From Leyella lascolaii (lineage in GTDB: Bacteria; Bacteroidota; Bacteroidia; Bacteroidales; Bacteroidaceae), in assembly GCF_900079775.1 (NCBI RefSeq), contig NZ_LT556036.1, forward strand, positions 1 through 64,000: a stretch of DNA of 64,000 bases. Reading direction: 5' to 3'. Positions 46,787 through 54,897 of this stretch are shown piece by piece. The notes below the pieces were generated by a model. It had not been told where the DNA came from, made no database searches, and worked only from the letters and a program-made list of their open reading frames with translations. The translations under genes and the position numbers were made by a program. Each line of letters begins with the position of its first letter. Within the stretch, counting starts at the first letter, position 1.

Positions 46787-47362
46787 TCAGTAGAGCAGCA
46801 TCAGACCCGCGAACGCCGCCCAGCCAATCATCTTTATAGGGTTTATCCTCATCACTTTCGTGCCCACATACGTAGCCACGAACAGCCAGACACTTATCCA
46901 GAACTGCCACGGATTCTCCTCAACGGAGGAGAAGTTCTCCTTTGTCATGAGCAGCAGAGCAGCCGCTCCGAGCAGTCCTACCACCGCCGGGCGCAGTCCG
47001 CTGAACACGTCCTGCACCGGTTGCGTGTGCATATACTTCAGAAAAATCCGGCATATGAGTATCATGAGAATGAGCGACGGCAGCACAAGTGCGAACGTCG
47101 CGGTTGCGCTTCCCAGCACAGCCATGGTCTCGTTGAAGCCAGCGTTGTGCACGGCAGTGTACCCGCAGTATGTCGCCGAGTTTATTCCGATAGGTCCCGG
47201 AGTCATCTGGCTTATGGCGACAATGTTTGTAAACTCCGCCGAAGTGAGCCACTGATGCCTCACCACGGTCTCCGTCTGTATGAGCGACAGCATTCCGTAT
47301 CCCCCTCCGAATCCGAAGAGACCTATCTGGAAGAATGTTATGAAGAGTTCTAAGAATATCAT
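46787..47362 (-). CDS. chrA: Chromate transporter (CHR) half protein, second subunit
   Basis: 191 residues from the ATG at 47362 (MIFLELFITFFQIGLFGFGGGYG), overlapping the stop of the preceding half by 4 nt. CHR domain features: GFGGGYGMLSLIQTETV, the FTNIVAISQMTPGPIGIN segment and six predicted membrane helices. Short CHR proteins are encoded as adjacent pairs that together replace one full-length two-domain ChrA. The family is named for chromate export but many members have unknown anion substrates. The overlap (ATGA) means the pair is translationally coupled. Confidence 0.93.
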   Translation of the reverse strand: MIFLELFITFFQIGLFGFGGGYGMLSLIQTETVVRHQWLTSAEFTNIVAISQMTPGPIGINSATYCGYTAVHNAGFNETMAVLGSATATFALVLPSLILMILICRIFLKYMHTQPVQDVFSGLRPAVVGLLGAAALLLMTKENFSSVEENPWQFWISVWLFVATYVGTKVMRINPIKMIGWAAFAGLMLLY

Positions 47363-47904
47363 TCCGTTGGTTTTAACAGTTTTCCGTAGAGATAGCCGCC
47401 TAATCCTGCGGCGATGATTATGAATATGGGATTCACCCCGATCTGCCATATGAGCAGCGCGCTTACTATCGGAATCCAGCAGTTTGTTATCGTTATGCCA
47501 GCGCTTTTTGCCAGACTGAACGTGGGAGCGGCTATGAGTGCCACCACAGCCGGTCTGATGCCGCGGAATATGGCTTCCACAGTGGTGTTGTCCTCAAAGC
47601 GTTTGAAGAACATCGCAATGAGCAGGATGATGAGGAACGACGGCAGAGCCGTGCCCAGACAAGTGCACAGCGCGCCTCTCAGCTTGCGCAGCTTGTAGCC
47701 TATGAATATGCTAACGTTTATGGCAAACACTCCCGGACAGCTCTGCGCTATGGCTATGAGGTCGAGAAACTCCTCCTTTTCTATCCATTTGTATTTGTCC
47801 ACCACCTCTGCCTCTATTATCGGAATCATGGCGTATCCGCCCCCGAGTGTGAAGGCGCCAATCTTGAAGAACGTCTTGAAAGACTGTATATAAATGTTTG
47901 CCAT
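47359..47904 (-). CDS. chrA: Chromate transporter (CHR) half protein, first subunit
   Basis: 181 residues. CHR signature FKIGAFTLGGGYAMIPIIEAEVV, then EFLDLIAIAQSCPGVFAINVSIFIGY, in which CPG replaces the TPG of its partner, and further helices ending IIIAAGLGGYLYGKLL. It has the opposite predicted topology emphasis from its partner, as known for short-chain CHR pairs. First of the two-gene unit. Upstream to 48092 is a 190-nt gap before purL, which is transcribed the same way, so it may have its own promoter or be the tail of the purL transcript. Confidence 0.93.
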   Translation of the reverse strand: MANIYIQSFKTFFKIGAFTLGGGYAMIPIIEAEVVDKYKWIEKEEFLDLIAIAQSCPGVFAINVSIFIGYKLRKLRGALCTCLGTALPSFLIILLIAMFFKRFEDNTTVEAIFRGIRPAVVALIAAPTFSLAKSAGITITNCWIPIVSALLIWQIGVNPIFIIIAAGLGGYLYGKLLKPTE

Positions 47905-48092
47905 GTGCGGGAATTTGATTCTGTGTTGTCTTTTGCGCTGTGCGTGAAAATGTCTTCGCCTTGGCGCAAAAAGCCCTTCCTGTGTGTTTATGTGACGCTT
48001 TTGTGTTCAATACATGAAACAGGAGCGCGGCAAGCCCGTTTGTGTCCGGGCGTGGCTCGCGCTTTCCTGTCTTCTTGTCTTATGTAGAATTA

Positions 48093-51000
48093 TCAGTGCT
48101 TCTCTATCCATTTGCGTGCGTTTACGAACGCCTCTATCCACGGTGTCACCTCGTCGCCAGCGCGATCGGCAGGATACCATGCGTTCTGCCACGGGAAGAT
48201 GGCGCGCTCCAAGTGCGGCATCATCGCCACGTGGCGTCCGTCAGCCGAGCAGATGCCGGCAACGTTGTAGTCTGACCCGTTCGGGTTTGCCGGATAGTCG
48301 CCGTAGCTGTACTTCGCCACGATGTTGTATCTGTCTTCCGACTCGGGCAGAGAGAACTTCCCTTCTCCGTGAGCCACCCATATGCCGAGTTTGCTTCCGG
48401 CGAGCGATGAGAACATCACGCTGTTGTTCTGCGGTATGTCCAGACCGAGGAACGCGCTCTCAAACTTGTGCGAGTCGTTGTGAAGCATGTGTGCGCGGCT
48501 TGTGTGCTCAGGGTTGATAAGGTTGAGCTCCACCATCAGCTGGCATCCGTTGCATATGCCGAGCGACAGAGTGTCCTCCCTCGCATAGAACCTGTCGAGA
48601 GCCTCCTTTGCCTTCGGGTTGAAGAGGAACGCGCCCGCCCATCCCTTGGCAGAGCCGAGAACGTCGGAGTTGGAGAATCCTCCGCAGAACACTATCATGC
48701 TGATGTCCTCCAGTGTCTCGCGCCCGCTGATGAGGTCGGTCATCATCACGTCCTTCACGTCGAAGCCTGCCAGATAGAGCGAGTAAGCCATCTCTCGCTC
48801 GCCGTTGGTTCCCTTCTCGCGTATGATGGCAGCCTTTATGCCCGAGCGTCCGCGCCTGTCGGCAGACAATCCGTAGCTCTGGAGTGTGCCTTTGAAGCTG
48901 TCGTTGAACTTCATCTCAATCGGCTGGCTGCTGTAGTTGGCGAACCTTTGCTCCGCATATCCGTTGAAACTCTGGTCGCGGTCGAGCAGATAGGATGTGG
49001 TATACCATACCTTGCGCAGCGCGTCGATGTCGAATGTATGTTCGAACGCACCCTTCTTTACGACTATGGTGCGCTCCTTCGGTGTGGGATAGCCTATCTT
49101 GGCGTAGCCTATACCCTCGTCTTCCATGAATCTGGCGAACTCCTCCTTATGCTTGTCAGACACCTGTATGACCACTCCCGGGTTCTCCGAGAAGAGTAGT
49201 TTCACCATGTCGTCGTCCTGTATGTCGTGCAGGTTGATGTGCATTCCGCCCTTTGTGTTGGCGAAACACATCTCGAGCAGGGTGGTGATGAGACCTCCCG
49301 CGCTGATGTCGTGACCTGCCATTATCCAGCCTTTGCCTATCATCTGCTGCACAGCCCCGAAGCAGTCGGCGAAGTATTCCGGGTTTTTCACTGTCGGAAC
49401 ATCATCGCCCACCTTGCCCATTGTCTGTGCGAAGGCACTTCCTCCGAGCCGTTGCTTGTCGAAGGAGAAGTCGATGTGATAGAACGACGAGTTCTTGTCG
49501 TTCACAGCCACGGGCGACACCACCTTGCGTATGTCGCTCACCTCTCCTCCCGCGCTCACGATGACTGTACCCGGAGAGATGATTTTCTCGCCGCCTGGAT
49601 ACTGCTGTGTCATCGACAGGGAGTCTTTTCCTGTTGGCACATTCACCTGAAGCGCGATGCAGAAGTCGCTCAGTGCGCTTACGGCAGAGTAGAGACGGGC
49701 GTCCTCACCCTTCTGTGAGCGGCAGGGCCACATCCAGTTGGCGGAGAGAGACACGCTCTTCATACCGTCGCTGAGCGGCGCCCACACGATGTTGGTGAGA
49801 GCCTCTGCCACAGAGAGCACGCTGCCTGCCTCTGGCGAAGCGAGCCCTGCCTGCGGCGCATGTCCCAGAGCCGTGGCGATGCCTTTGCGTCCGCGATAGT
49901 CGAGAGCCACCACTCCGCAGTCGCTCAACGGCAGTTGCAGCTGTCCCTGACACTGCTGGCGGGCGATCTTTCCGGTTACGGAGCGGTCCACCTTGTTGGT
50001 GAGCCAGTCCTTGCAAGCCACCGCCTCGAGCTGCAGCACGTTGCTCACATACTCGTCGAGCATCTCCGGCTGTTTGGTCACATCGCAGTAGTCAGCGTCC
50101 GCATAGTGCCGTTCCACAGTCTCGTCCCTCATTATTGTCTTCGGCGAGTGGCCGAACATCTGTGCCACGTCGAGGTCGAACGGTCGCACGCCGTCGCCCT
50201 GCACGAATGAGAAGTGCGCGTCGCCTGTCGTCTCGCCCACCACATAGAGCGGCGCGCGCTCGCGCTCGGCGATGCGCCGTACATGGTCGATGTGCTTCTC
50301 GTCGATGAGCAGTCCCATTCGCTCCTGGCTCTCGTTTGCTATTATCTCCTTCGCCGAGAGCGTCTTGTCGCCTATCGGCAGCTTTGTCATGTCAATCTCT
50401 CCGCCGCACTCCTCTACAAGTTCTGACAGGCAGTTGAGGTGTCCTGCCGAGCCGTGGTCGTGTATGCTGACAACCGGATTTGTGTCTTCCTCGCACAAGG
50501 CACGCACAAGATTGTAGGCACGCTTCTGCATTTCGGGGTTGGCACGTTGCACAGCGTTGAGCTCTATGCCGTTTGAATAGCGTCCGGTGTCTACCGACGA
50601 CACCGAGCCTCCGCCCAGACCGATGCGGTAGTTGTCGCCTCCCACCACTACGACCTTATTCCCTTTCTGCGGCTCTTTCTTCAGGCAGTCGCGCCGTGTG
50701 CCGTATCCCACGCCTCCGGCGAGCATTATCACCTTGTCGTAGGCATACTTCTCCTCACCCTCCTTGTGCTCGAAGGTGAGCACTGAACCGCAGATGAGCG
50801 GTTGTCCGAACTTGTTTCCGAAGTCGCTCGCACCGTTGGACGCCTTTATGAGAATCTGCTCCGGAGTCTGGTAGAGCCACTTGCGTACGGGCAGGATTGA
50901 TTCCCAGAGGAAGCCCCTCCCAGCCTCCCCGGTGGGGAGGGGAGAAGAGGGCTGAGGGGAGGGGGCGGTATTATCCGCAACCGATTGTCTTGTCTCTGCC

Positions 51001-52022
51001 TTCGATTTATTTATTTCATCATTGCCTGCAACGTTATTATCCGAAGCTACGGACTTTGTATCGTCAGATAAGTTGTTGGTTCCGCCAGTCTCGCAAGCCT
51101 CGCATCCCCTCCCCACCGGGGAGGTCGGGATGGGCTTCAGTCTCGGATACGCCGTCATATACACCGCTGTTCCCGCAATGGGCCATGAGCCGGTGCCGCC
51201 TCCCATACGGTCGCGTATCTCTCCTCCCGTGCCTGTCGCCGCTCCGTTGAAGGGCTCCACGGTTGTCGGGAAGTTGTGAGTCTCAGCCTTGAGCGATATC
51301 ACGCTCTCGATGTCCTTCACCCGGAAGTAGTCGGATGTGGACTGGTCCTCGGGTGCGAACTGTTCGACCACCGGTCCCTCGGCGAACGCCACGTTGTCCT
51401 TGTAAGCCGACAGAATCTTGTTGGGGTTCTCCTGTGTCGTCCTCTTTATCATGGCGAAGAGGCTCGACTCCATCTCTTTGCCGTCGATGATGAATGTCCC
51501 TCCGAATATCTTATGGCGGCAATGCTCCGAGTTTATCTGCGCGAATCCGAATATCTCAGAGTCGGTCAGCGGTCTGCCGAGCTGCTTTTCAATCTTGTGG
51601 AGATACTCCATCTCCTCCGGCGAGAGAGCCAGTCCCTCCTGCTCGTTGTATTCCTCAAGATTCTCCACGTGCCTTATGGGCTCCGGTTTGCGGTTCACTG
51701 TGAACACGTTCTGGTCGAGTCCGTTGTACATGCGTTGCAGCATCGGGTCGTGCTCCGAGTCCTCGTTCTCAACGGGGAAGAACTCCTCAATACGCGAAAT
51801 GCCGTGAAGATTCATGTTCTGTGTAATCTCTACGGCATTCGTACTCCATGGTGTGATCATCTCGCGGCGCGGTCCCACGAAATAGCCTTCCACCTTTTCG
51901 CTCCCGATGAGTGCGGCGTCACCGTAGAGCCAACTAAGTTCGTTGATTTCGTCTTTACTGAGCTGATGGTCAACGTCTGTCGCTATCACGCTCTGCTGTG
52001 AAGTCTTGAAAAAGAGAATCAT
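48093..52022 (-). CDS. purL: Phosphoribosylformylglycinamidine synthase, with an in-frame repeat insertion
   Basis: 1309 residues, about 70 longer than the ~1,235 I would expect. Converts FGAR to FGAM with glutamine and ATP in purine synthesis. Large single-chain form: N-terminal PurS-like part, two AIRS-type halves (INSEHCRHKIFGG, SLKAETHNFPTTVEPFNGAATGTGG; SVDTGRYSNGIELNAVQRANP), and a C-terminal glutaminase with the nucleophile Cys in LGICNGCQLMVEL and the His/Glu in HGEGKFSLPESED. Residues ~295-370 (from LKPIPTSPVGRGCEA to PLPTGEAGRGF) are encoded by a ~220-bp repeat element and interrupt the first AIRS region between AVYMTAYPR and WESILPVRKWLYQTPEQ. The frame stays open, so the enzyme is probably functional. 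A leader-repeat promoter lies upstream (52174-52227). Confidence 0.96.
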   Translation of the reverse strand: MILFFKTSQQSVIATDVDHQLSKDEINELSWLYGDAALIGSEKVEGYFVGPRREMITPWSTNAVEITQNMNLHGISRIEEFFPVENEDSEHDPMLQRMYNGLDQNVFTVNRKPEPIRHVENLEEYNEQEGLALSPEEMEYLHKIEKQLGRPLTDSEIFGFAQINSEHCRHKIFGGTFIIDGKEMESSLFAMIKRTTQENPNKILSAYKDNVAFAEGPVVEQFAPEDQSTSDYFRVKDIESVISLKAETHNFPTTVEPFNGAATGTGGEIRDRMGGGTGSWPIAGTAVYMTAYPRLKPIPTSPVGRGCEACETGGTNNLSDDTKSVASDNNVAGNDEINKSKAETRQSVADNTAPSPQPSSPLPTGEAGRGFLWESILPVRKWLYQTPEQILIKASNGASDFGNKFGQPLICGSVLTFEHKEGEEKYAYDKVIMLAGGVGYGTRRDCLKKEPQKGNKVVVVGGDNYRIGLGGGSVSSVDTGRYSNGIELNAVQRANPEMQKRAYNLVRALCEEDTNPVVSIHDHGSAGHLNCLSELVEECGGEIDMTKLPIGDKTLSAKEIIANESQERMGLLIDEKHIDHVRRIAERERAPLYVVGETTGDAHFSFVQGDGVRPFDLDVAQMFGHSPKTIMRDETVERHYADADYCDVTKQPEMLDEYVSNVLQLEAVACKDWLTNKVDRSVTGKIARQQCQGQLQLPLSDCGVVALDYRGRKGIATALGHAPQAGLASPEAGSVLSVAEALTNIVWAPLSDGMKSVSLSANWMWPCRSQKGEDARLYSAVSALSDFCIALQVNVPTGKDSLSMTQQYPGGEKIISPGTVIVSAGGEVSDIRKVVSPVAVNDKNSSFYHIDFSFDKQRLGGSAFAQTMGKVGDDVPTVKNPEYFADCFGAVQQMIGKGWIMAGHDISAGGLITTLLEMCFANTKGGMHINLHDIQDDDMVKLLFSENPGVVIQVSDKHKEEFARFMEDEGIGYAKIGYPTPKERTIVVKKGAFEHTFDIDALRKVWYTTSYLLDRDQSFNGYAEQRFANYSSQPIEMKFNDSFKGTLQSYGLSADRRGRSGIKAAIIREKGTNGEREMAYSLYLAGFDVKDVMMTDLISGRETLEDISMIVFCGGFSNSDVLGSAKGWAGAFLFNPKAKEALDRFYAREDTLSLGICNGCQLMVELNLINPEHTSRAHMLHNDSHKFESAFLGLDIPQNNSVMFSSLAGSKLGIWVAHGEGKFSLPESEDRYNIVAKYSYGDYPANPNGSDYNVAGICSADGRHVAMMPHLERAIFPWQNAWYPADRAGDEVTPWIEAFVNARKWIEKH
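50911..51137. repeat. Palindrome-ended repeat element inserted in frame in purL
   Basis: The ends, 50911-50943 and 51105-51137, are 33-bp inverted repeats with three mismatches, each containing the inner palindrome CCTCCCCGGTGGGGAGG. The interior is AT-richer and unlike purL. Insert length is a multiple of three and keeps the frame, adding about 72 residues rich in Asn, Ser, Pro and Asp. I see no obvious target duplication. Confidence 0.85.
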
Positions 52023-52173
52023 GATTTATAATGTTTTGTATTGTTTTGTTCTGAGCTTTCGCGCCGTGCGTCCGCCGCAGCGGTGAGTGCGGGATGATGT
52101 GCCGCGGCGGCATCGTGCGATTGGGTAATCGGGTGCCGCAGCATATCTTTTGCAAAGATATTGCAAGCGAGTG

Positions 52174-52227
52174 GAAAGAAAGCTGGCTTTCAATTTCCCG
52201 AGTGCAGCATATCTTCTGCAAAGATAC
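52174..52227 (-). promoter_or_regulatory. Promoter-leader repeat upstream of purL (copy 2)
   Basis: Minus strand: -7 box TATCTTTG (52220-52227), CAGAAGATA, GCTGCACTCG, then hairpin GGAAATT-GAAAGC-CA-GCTTTC-TTTCC (52174-52199). A second TATCTTTG lies downstream at 52154-52161. Predicted transcript start is near 52213, about 190 nt before the purL ATG. Confidence 0.7.
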
Positions 52228-52312
52228 ACCAATTTTCTGATATTCGTTTCAAATCACCGCTCATATATTTCAATAATGTGTCTGCGGGTCTCATAATATA
52301 TGATACATGTTT

Positions 52313-52784
52313 ATGTATAAATATGCAATGCCGGTGCCGCACGTGTATATTTATTCATCACCAACCCCGCGAGAATGCCTCTGAAAGTCAGGAAAAACTT
52401 TTCGCCGCCATATACGCGCGTATTTCGCGTTTAAGGTAAGGCTCTGATATACAGCATGTTTACCGGAACGGTGATTCGGGAGACACCATACCGCCATGCC
52501 GAAGAGCCCGTTCGGGAGTGCGGAAAAGCCTTTCCAGCATCATGAAAAAGGCTTTCCGAGGGTGTGGAACAGTCCCTTCCGCACCGCCTCCGTGTGGAAG
52601 CAAAATACGGAAACGGGGTTTTCCGGCTGCGAATTATGATATATATCACGTTTTATATATCCGTTCGCACAAATCCGCGTGCAAACATCCATGTTCCGGT
52701 ACTGTCCGTTCCGGCATGCGTCACTTTCTTTTGCAAATTCCCGCTGTAAATATTTTTTACTTTCATAATTGCATAAATATGCAT
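52313..52784 (+). repeat. Composite intergenic repeat element, locus E (22-bp-period array inside)
   Basis: Landmarks: ATGTATAAATATGCAA (52313-52328), CGAGAATGC (about 52370-52378), TATACGCGCGTATTTC (52411-52426), array units at 52498, 52520, 52542 and 52564 with exact 22-nt steps, TTTTTTAC and TTGCATAAATATGCAT (52769-52784). The order and spacing match locus A (landmark-to-landmark about 456 against 434 nt). Confidence 0.7.
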
Positions 52785-52845
52785 TCGCACACACGATGCG
52801 TTGCCGCCGTCACGGCACAGCGGACAGCGGCTTGCGCCACAGCCG

Positions 52846-54336
52846 TCATCGCTTAGAGGCGTCGCCTGTTATCGGGCACACCTTTATGTTCTCGAACCTC
52901 AGCTTTCCGTTGCGTGCGAAGAAGCACAGCTGGGAGCCCTTCTTTTCCGGAAGACGATTGACGATGCATCTCCTGTTGTCCACGCATACGTCTATTATGT
53001 CGCCTTTCATCACTATTGTGAGCTTCATGGGTTTGTCGAGTCCGGTGACGGCGGAGATGGAAGAGTCGTGCAGGCGTACTGTGCGGTTGTCGCTGTTGAA
53101 TGACAGTTTATAGCTGTTTATGCCTTTGTCCTCTGAGCGCAGGAACATGCCGAACTCCTCGTAGTTGCCTTCCGGAATGACGTCGAGCGTTACTACGCAG
53201 TTGTATGGCACTCCCGTGGCATGCGCTCCGCATATGTCGCCGCGCGCGTCCACGCTGATGCTGCCCGGCGAGGAGACCGTCGCGCCGTCGGTGGGAGTGA
53301 GGGTGAGGCTTAGCGGAGAGTCTGTTTGCGGCATCACCTCTTCAGGCAGTCGGGTGGCGAGGTCGCCGTTGTCGAGCTGCAGAGCCTCACGCAGCACGAC
53401 GCAGCCACCGAAGAGCTCGCCTCCCGAGTCGGTGTTGCCGTTGCGGCTCGGCACCCATCCCGCCACTATGCGGCGTCCGTCTGTGAAGGCGGCTGTCTTA
53501 GCCACGTTGACCCACTGTTCGAGCAGAGCCTGCGATTCTGGATACTCCCACGGACCGTAAGGCGAGCGCGACTTGAGATAGTAGGTGTCTCCCGCCTGTC
53601 CGTAGACGAGATAATACCAGCCGTTCCACTCAAAGTAGTCGGGACATTCGGGCACGTGTATTGTTCCGGAGAGCACCGGCTCACCCACCTGCCATGTCTT
53701 CAGGTCGGTGGATGTCATGTGTACCAGACAACCTTTTCCCTCGTTTATCGTCGCCTCATTCTTCTCGCTGGACACGAAAAGATGGAAAGTGCCTTCGCTG
53801 TCTATGGTAGCCTTCGGGTCGCGGAAGTTGCGTGTGCTGTAGCCCGGGGCTGATGTGTAGAACGGGTTGGGCTTTTGCTTGGTGAAGGATAGCGCGTCGC
53901 TGCTCACGGCATAGCTCAGTTGCTCTGCCACGTTGTTGCCGTCTGTGAGCAGTCGTGTGGCATAGAAGGCATAGAACTTGTCTCCGTCGCTCACCACAGA
54001 GCCTGTGCAGATGGACTTCTCCCAGTCTTCGTCTATGCCGATGGCTATGGGGTGGTGGGTCCATGTCTTCAGGTCGCGCGTGGTGCTGACACACCACTGG
54101 TGTCCTCCGAGACCGTTGAGCGAGCCGTGATGCCCCTCGTCGAGGAGCCAGTAGAGATAGAACGTGCCGCCGTGGAAGAACGGAATGCAGTCGCCTACGA
54201 ACTGGTTTCCTCCGGCAGGGGTGAAATACTGCATCTCTCCGGGTTGCACGGAGGGGTCGTATTTTGCCGGTCCCTGCGCCTGCGCTGTCGACAGTGAGAC
54301 GGCGGCAAGCATTGAAATGATGATGTTTTTTCTCAT
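52846..54336 (-). CDS. GH32-family glycoside hydrolase, divergent, exported
   Basis: 496 residues. Signal peptide MRKNIIISMLAAVSLSTAQAQ. Five-bladed propeller of clan GH-J type: VGDCIPFFHGGTFYLYWLLD (the GDCIPF Asp in place of NDPNG), CVSTTRDLKTWTHHP, the RDP triad in NFRDPKATIDSEGTFH, and the acid/base motif VPECPDYFEWNGWYYLVYG. The C-terminal beta-sandwich from ~370 includes NSYKLSFNSDNRTVRLHD and DIIDVCVDNRRCIV. It resembles the GH32 enzymes that lack the WINDPNG consensus; substrate uncertain, possibly a fructan or another furanoside. It is monocistronic; a -7 box lies at 54439-54446 on the minus strand. The composite repeat element E lies directly downstream. Confidence 0.85.
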   Translation of the reverse strand: MRKNIIISMLAAVSLSTAQAQGPAKYDPSVQPGEMQYFTPAGGNQFVGDCIPFFHGGTFYLYWLLDEGHHGSLNGLGGHQWCVSTTRDLKTWTHHPIAIGIDEDWEKSICTGSVVSDGDKFYAFYATRLLTDGNNVAEQLSYAVSSDALSFTKQKPNPFYTSAPGYSTRNFRDPKATIDSEGTFHLFVSSEKNEATINEGKGCLVHMTSTDLKTWQVGEPVLSGTIHVPECPDYFEWNGWYYLVYGQAGDTYYLKSRSPYGPWEYPESQALLEQWVNVAKTAAFTDGRRIVAGWVPSRNGNTDSGGELFGGCVVLREALQLDNGDLATRLPEEVMPQTDSPLSLTLTPTDGATVSSPGSISVDARGDICGAHATGVPYNCVVTLDVIPEGNYEEFGMFLRSEDKGINSYKLSFNSDNRTVRLHDSSISAVTGLDKPMKLTIVMKGDIIDVCVDNRRCIVNRLPEKKGSQLCFFARNGKLRFENIKVCPITGDASKR

Positions 54337-54897
54337 ATGCGGTATGTGTTATGATTGTTGAGTGTAGGTTTTTATCGGTTCTTCGTCCGTTGTCACGGCA
54401 TATTCGCCGTGGTGATACGGTTTGGGCGAAGCTGTGAACAAATATAATAATAAAAAGGAATAAATGTATGATGTATCGCTGTAAAATGTGTATAATAGGG
54501 CAGCAAAAGTATGGTATAATGTAAAAGAAAGTATTATATATGTGTAGGACAATCGGTATGACAGGACTGGGCGGAATATTTGACGATGTGGCGGTAATCG
54601 GACGAAGGAGGCTTTCGGCGGCAATGCCGGCACCATTGTTTTAATATGAACAGATGTATAAATTTTGTTAATGTTTTGAATTTTGCTCCCCGATTTTTTA
54701 TTTTTTTCATTCCAAGGTTGTTATTATAAATAAAGGAAATGGTGAAAACAGAGATATCTGTGTATCTTTGTAGAAGATAAGCTGCACTCGGGAAACTGAA
54801 AGCACGCTTTTTTTCCGCTCGTTTGCATTATCCTCACACCTGACCGGCTTGATGGAATGTACATATTTTAACCTAATTATATTCAATAATAACTGTT
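54337..54897. other. Divergent intergenic region between the GH32-like and GH38 genes
   Basis: 560 nt, AT-rich, no gene seen. Leftward -7 box TATATTTG at 54439-54446 serves the GH32-like gene. The right part contains the leader-repeat promoter of GH38. A single unit resembling the 22-bp repeat (ACGAAGGAGGCTTTCGGCGG near 54602) is present, too weak to call an array. Confidence 0.6.
54763..54816 (+). promoter_or_regulatory. Promoter-leader repeat upstream of GH38 (copy 3)
   Basis: -7 box TATCTTTG (54763-54770), then TAGAAGATAA, GCTGCACTCG, and hairpin GGAAACT-GAAAGC-AC-GCTTTT-TTTCC (54791-54816), followed by CGCTCGTTTGCA. Same order as before metG and purL and the same orientation relative to the gene. 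The ATG lies about 80 nt further on. Confidence 0.7.

Larger units (their letters stand above)
52023..52845. other. Intergenic region between purL and the GH32-like gene
   Basis: No credible gene. Contains the purL promoter-leader repeat (52154-52227) and a composite repeat element with a 22-bp array (52313-52784). Short frames here reproduce the leader repeat and are not genes. Confidence 0.7.
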
